Source of the DNA: Bacteroidetes bacterium 43-16
GTDB taxonomy: Bacteria > Bacteroidota > Bacteroidia > Chitinophagales > Chitinophagaceae
Direction of reading: 5' to 3'
Assembly (NCBI GenBank): GCA_001897525.1
Contig: MKTB01000018.1
Location: 62,001 to 126,000, forward strand
Length of the DNA stretch: 64,000 nucleotides
How positions within the stretch are numbered: the stretch's first letter is position 1; every line of letters begins with the position of its first letter. This document shows, in pieces, positions 61,153 to 64,000 of the stretch. Under the pieces are notes generated by a model that was given only the letters and a program-made list of their open reading frames with translations, ran no database searches and was not told the origin of the DNA. A program made the translations under genes and the position numbers.

Positions 61153-62184
61153 ATGCAGGTACAATCATTTAAAATTGCCGGCCAGCAGGTAGACTACTAT
61201 TTTGATGCAGCCTTTTCAGCGCTGCATCAAATAGCAGATACCAAGCGTGCGGTACTCATTACCGATAAAAATGTATTTAATGCCCATAAAGCCAAATTCA
61301 AAAACTGGCGCACCATTGTGATTGAGCCCGGTGAAAACCATAAAAATTTTGATACCGTTCAATACATTATCGGGGAACTTGCCGGCTATGAAGTGGACAG
61401 AAGCTGCACGCTGATTGGTGTGGGTGGTGGTGTCGTGACCGACATTACCGGTTTTGTAGCCAGCATTTATATGCGTGGCGTCCGCTTTGGTTTTGTACCC
61501 ACCAGCTTGCTCAATATGGTTGATGCTTCCCTGGGCGGAAAAAACGGGATTGACTTCGGCCTGTACAAAAATCTTGTCGGTAATATCACCCAACCCAAAT
61601 TTATCCTGCAGGATGTGAGCTTATTGCAAACACTACCACAAGAGGAATGGGAAAACGGTTTTGCCGAGATCATCAAACATGCCTGTATCAAAGATAAAAC
61701 GATGTTTGATGCACTGGCCAAGCACCAGCTCAGCGAATACATGGGAGACCGGGAGCTGCTGGAAGCACTCATCCGTAAAAATGTGTTTATTAAATTAAAG
61801 GTGGTACAAAAAGATGTGTATGAAACCGGCGACCGGAAGCTGCTCAATTTTGGCCATACCATCGGCCATGCTATAGAGAACATTTGCCAGATTGCTCATG
61901 GAAAAGCCATAGCTATAGGCATGGTGCTGGCCGCTAAAATAGCGGAGAAAGAAACCGGCTTCGATGGCACAGAAAAAATAAAAGCTGTGTTGAAGAACTA
62001 CAACCTGCCGCTTATGATCCCCTTTGATGCAGCAGCAGTATTTGAAGTGCTTAAGCTGGATAAGAAAAGGGCCGATCAGCAAATACATTTTATCCTATTA
62101 CAAAAAACAGGTAAGGCCCTGGTGCAAGCCATTAGTCTTACCCGGCTGAAGAGCTATTTAAAAATATTCGAAAAAGAAAGCTGA
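61153..62184 (+). CDS. aroB: 3-Dehydroquinate synthase
   Basis: 343 residues. NAD/Zn-dependent cyclisation of DAHP. Signatures: GVGGGVVTDITGFVASIYMRGVRFGFVPTSLLNMVDASLGGKNGIDFGLYKNLVG, the metal ligand EIIKHACI and NFGHTIGHAIE (Zn His). The stop codon overlaps the aroA start by one base (TGATG), so the two are translationally coupled. Confidence 0.96.
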   Translation: MQVQSFKIAGQQVDYYFDAAFSALHQIADTKRAVLITDKNVFNAHKAKFKNWRTIVIEPGENHKNFDTVQYIIGELAGYEVDRSCTLIGVGGGVVTDITGFVASIYMRGVRFGFVPTSLLNMVDASLGGKNGIDFGLYKNLVGNITQPKFILQDVSLLQTLPQEEWENGFAEIIKHACIKDKTMFDALAKHQLSEYMGDRELLEALIRKNVFIKLKVVQKDVYETGDRKLLNFGHTIGHAIENICQIAHGKAIAIGMVLAAKIAEKETGFDGTEKIKAVLKNYNLPLMIPFDAAAVFEVLKLDKKRADQQIHFILLQKTGKALVQAISLTRLKSYLKIFEKES

Positions 62185-63473
62185 TGCGTGTAGAGATCAA
62201 AGCTTCCGTACTTAATGGCAGTATAAATATCCCAAGTTCTAAAAGTGCCATGCAGCGCGCCTGTGCAGCAGCATTGCTCAATAAAGGCACAACTACGATC
62301 AGTCATCCCGGCATCAGCAAAGATGACCAGGCAGCGCTTTCCATCATCCGTCAACTGGGGGCAAGGATAGAAAAAAACAAGGAGCAGGTCATTGTACACA
62401 GCAATGGCCTGGAAAGCCTGAAGGCCGCACATCCCGGGCTACTGCACTGTGGCGAATCCGGGCTGAGCATTCGTATGTTTACTCCCATAGCAGCGATCAA
62501 TGCACAACCGATCACGATTGATGGTGAAGGTTCTTTAAAAAGCAGGCCCATGCATTTTTTTGAAACTGTACTGCCTGCTTTGGATGTAACCTTTCAATCA
62601 CAGCAATCCTGTATCCCGCTTCATATAAAAGGACCTTTGCAGCCCAGGGATATACAGGTAGACGGCAGCAAAAGTTCTCAATACATCACCGGGCTCATTA
62701 TGGCTTATGCAGGTATCACAACTGAAGAAACAAGAATCAGCATTACCGACCTTAAATCTAAACCATATGTAGACCTCACCCTGTCCATCATGCAGCATTT
62801 CGGGATGAACGTACCCCGTAATGAAAACTATGAACAATTAATTTTTCAGCCCGCCTTAGCACAGGTCAATAAAGACATTCATTATACAGTAGAAGCTGAC
62901 TGGAGCAGCGCCTCCTTCCTCCTGGTGGCAGCAGCCACTAATGGTGCTTTGACCCTTAAAGGCTTAGACCTGCACTCTACGCAGGCAGATAAAGCCATCC
63001 TTATAGCCCTAGATCATGCAGGGGCAAATATCCAACTGGATCAGGATAGCATAAGCATTACACCATCGGCATTACAGGCCTTTGAATTTGATGCAACAGA
63101 CTGCCCGGACCTCTTCCCTCCACTGGTAGCCCTCGCTGCTTGTTGCAAAGGCAATACCCGCATCAAAGGCGTAAGCAGGCTGGTGCACAAAGAAAGTAAC
63201 CGCAAAGAGAGCCTGGAAACAGAATTCAGAAAAATGGGCCTGCACCTCTACTCAGAGGATGATGAGATGATCATCGAAGGCGGAACGCCGTTAAAAGGTA
63301 ACCAGGTATCTTCCCATAACGACCATAGAATCGCTATGGCTTTAGCTATTGCCGCCTTAAACGCAGCCGGAACTACGACCATTAGAGGTGCTGATGCCAT
63401 AAAAAAATCTTACCCCGACTTTTTTACCGATTTACAACAATTGGGTGCAACACTGATCCAGACCAAGGAATGA
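62184..63473 (+). CDS. aroA: EPSP synthase, atypical PEP-site loop
   Basis: 429 residues. 3-phosphoshikimate 1-carboxyvinyltransferase. Substrate Ser/Lys region INIPSSKSAMQRACAAALLN, EADWSSASFLLVAAAT, RLVHKESNRKESLETEFRKMG (SKEsdR variant) and DHRIAMALAIAAL are all present. The loop that in E. coli reads GNAGTAMRP is here CGESGLSIRMF, keeping the Arg but changing Thr97/Pro101 equivalents. Last gene of the operon; its start overlaps the aroB stop. Confidence 0.94.
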   Translation: MRVEIKASVLNGSINIPSSKSAMQRACAAALLNKGTTTISHPGISKDDQAALSIIRQLGARIEKNKEQVIVHSNGLESLKAAHPGLLHCGESGLSIRMFTPIAAINAQPITIDGEGSLKSRPMHFFETVLPALDVTFQSQQSCIPLHIKGPLQPRDIQVDGSKSSQYITGLIMAYAGITTEETRISITDLKSKPYVDLTLSIMQHFGMNVPRNENYEQLIFQPALAQVNKDIHYTVEADWSSASFLLVAAATNGALTLKGLDLHSTQADKAILIALDHAGANIQLDQDSISITPSALQAFEFDATDCPDLFPPLVALAACCKGNTRIKGVSRLVHKESNRKESLETEFRKMGLHLYSEDDEMIIEGGTPLKGNQVSSHNDHRIAMALAIAALNAAGTTTIRGADAIKKSYPDFFTDLQQLGATLIQTKE

Positions 63474-63539
63474 TCCGGTTCCCGGCTTAATGGTCACCTT
63501 GCGCAACCAGCATTCATTCAATAAAAAATTAAAAAAAAT

Positions 63540-63561
63540 TGCGTAGTTAAATAACTACGCA
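63540..63561. promoter_or_regulatory. ArsR-family operator, 22-base palindrome
   Basis: TGCGTAGTTA (63540-63549), AA, TAACTACGCA (63552-63561): perfect 10-base arms. It lies between TTG (63539-63541) and the -7 element TATATTTG (63562-63569), so a bound regulator would block RNA polymerase. Confidence 0.8.
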
Positions 63562-63569
63562 TATATTTG
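63562..63569 (+). promoter_or_regulatory. -7 element of the ArsR/SRPBCC operon
   Basis: TATATTTG, 18 bases before the ATG, 20 bases after a TTG at the -33 position. Confidence 0.7.
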
Positions 63570-63587
63570 TAGTCAAATGACTTCACA

Positions 63588-63911
63588 ATGAACTTAAGAA
63601 GAGATGTATTCCAGGCCATAGCAGATCCTACACGCAGGGCGATACTTACCCTCGTGGCCACGCAAGCCATGACGGCCGGGGCCATAGCCGCCAACTTTGA
63701 TACAGCAAGACCTACGGTGTCTAAACACATACAGATCTTGAGCGAATGTGAACTGTTACAGGCAGCGCAAAACGGCAGGGAAATATACTATCACCTCAAC
63801 CCGGAAAAAATGAAAGAGATCGCAGACTTCATCGCCCCTTTTGCCAAACTCTGGGACGACCGTTTCAATACATTAGAAGCCATAATGAACAACTACAAAA
63901 ACAAAAAGTAA
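63588..63911 (+). CDS. ArsR-family winged-helix regulator
   Basis: 107 residues. [68 protein letters not shown] is the usual ArsR winged helix. No metal-binding cysteine motif is present, and it belongs to the group paired with SRPBCC/AHSA1 proteins. It should repress its own operon through the palindrome at 63540-63561. The next gene starts right at its stop. Confidence 0.94.
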   Translation: MNLRRDVFQAIADPTRRAILTLVATQAMTAGAIAANFDTARPTVSKHIQILSECELLQAAQNGREIYYHLNPEKMKEIADFIAPFAKLWDDRFNTLEAIMNNYKNKK

Positions 63912-64000
63912 ATGGAACTGAAAACAAAAATCCATGCAGAAGATAACAAGCAGGAAATTATCATTACCCGTACATTCGACCTGCCTCTTGAACTCTTGTT
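63912..64000 (+). CDS. SRPBCC/AHSA1-domain protein (5' end only)
   Basis: Open frame from ATG 63912 to the window end, 29 codons: MELKTKIHAEDNKQ then EIIITRTFDLPLELL, the typical first strand of an AHSA1/START-like fold. ArsR plus SRPBCC pairs are common; the SRPBCC protein binds a hydrophobic ligand. C-terminus not in the window. Confidence 0.82.
   Translation, partial: MELKTKIHAEDNKQEIIITRTFDLPLELL

Overview
The window looks like chromosomal DNA of a member of the Bacteroidota, most likely near Chitinophagaceae/Sphingobacteriales (inference). Signs are type IX secretion sorting tails of both kinds (Por-type and gliding-motility/CHU_C-type), an ECF sigma/FecR pair, DUF4175, DUF805 and TonB_C-type proteins, few Shine-Dalgarno sequences, and promoters of the Bacteroidota form TTTG-N19-TAnnTTTG.

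Left third (1-18.2 kb): AT-rich, accessory-looking DNA. It holds a truncated FecR anti-sigma gene, its ECF sigma factor, two tandem copies of a divergent cassette (a small unknown protein facing a four-TM LytTR regulator), three small secreted proteins, an orphan PP-loop ATPase of the PAPS-reductase family, a 514-residue unknown protein, two large T9SS substrates, a beta-helix lipoprotein and a tyrosine recombinase. The recombinase lies just beyond the 3' end of a tRNA-Ser(UGA) gene, where the AT-rich DNA ends. This fits an element integrated at the tRNA, but no second att copy is visible.

Middle (18.4-48 kb): mostly housekeeping genes: msrA, guaB, smpB, tRNA-Cys, a uridine-phosphorylase-like gene, carB (without the allosteric domain), lysA, a ParA-like ATPase, a crotonase, an XRE/membrane-protein/serine-hydrolase operon with a palindromic operator, the SRP RNA gene, pyrG, sucD, dprA, radC, a Gfo/Idh-like gene with a sugar-phosphate transferase, and an overlapping LolA/lipoprotein/dehydratase trio. 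carB and pyrG each show a promoter-like element followed directly by an intrinsic-terminator hairpin before the start codon, suggesting transcription attenuation.

Right end (48.4-64 kb): a DUF4175 coiled-coil protein, an AsmA-like protein, tsaD, a TrmN6-like methyltransferase, an alpha/beta hydrolase, then a tightly packed aromatic amino acid operon (pheA, aminotransferase, tyrA, DAHP synthase/chorismate mutase, aroB, aroA). An ArsR-family regulator with a clear palindromic operator and the start of an SRPBCC gene close the window.

The strongest find is upstream of pheA: a 27-codon leader peptide containing the run YYHFWFYFF, read from a near-perfect promoter, with a 1:2 hairpin, an antiterminator option and an intrinsic terminator directly before pheA. 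It is a ribosome-stalling attenuator that would sense Phe, Tyr and Trp together and control the whole operon.
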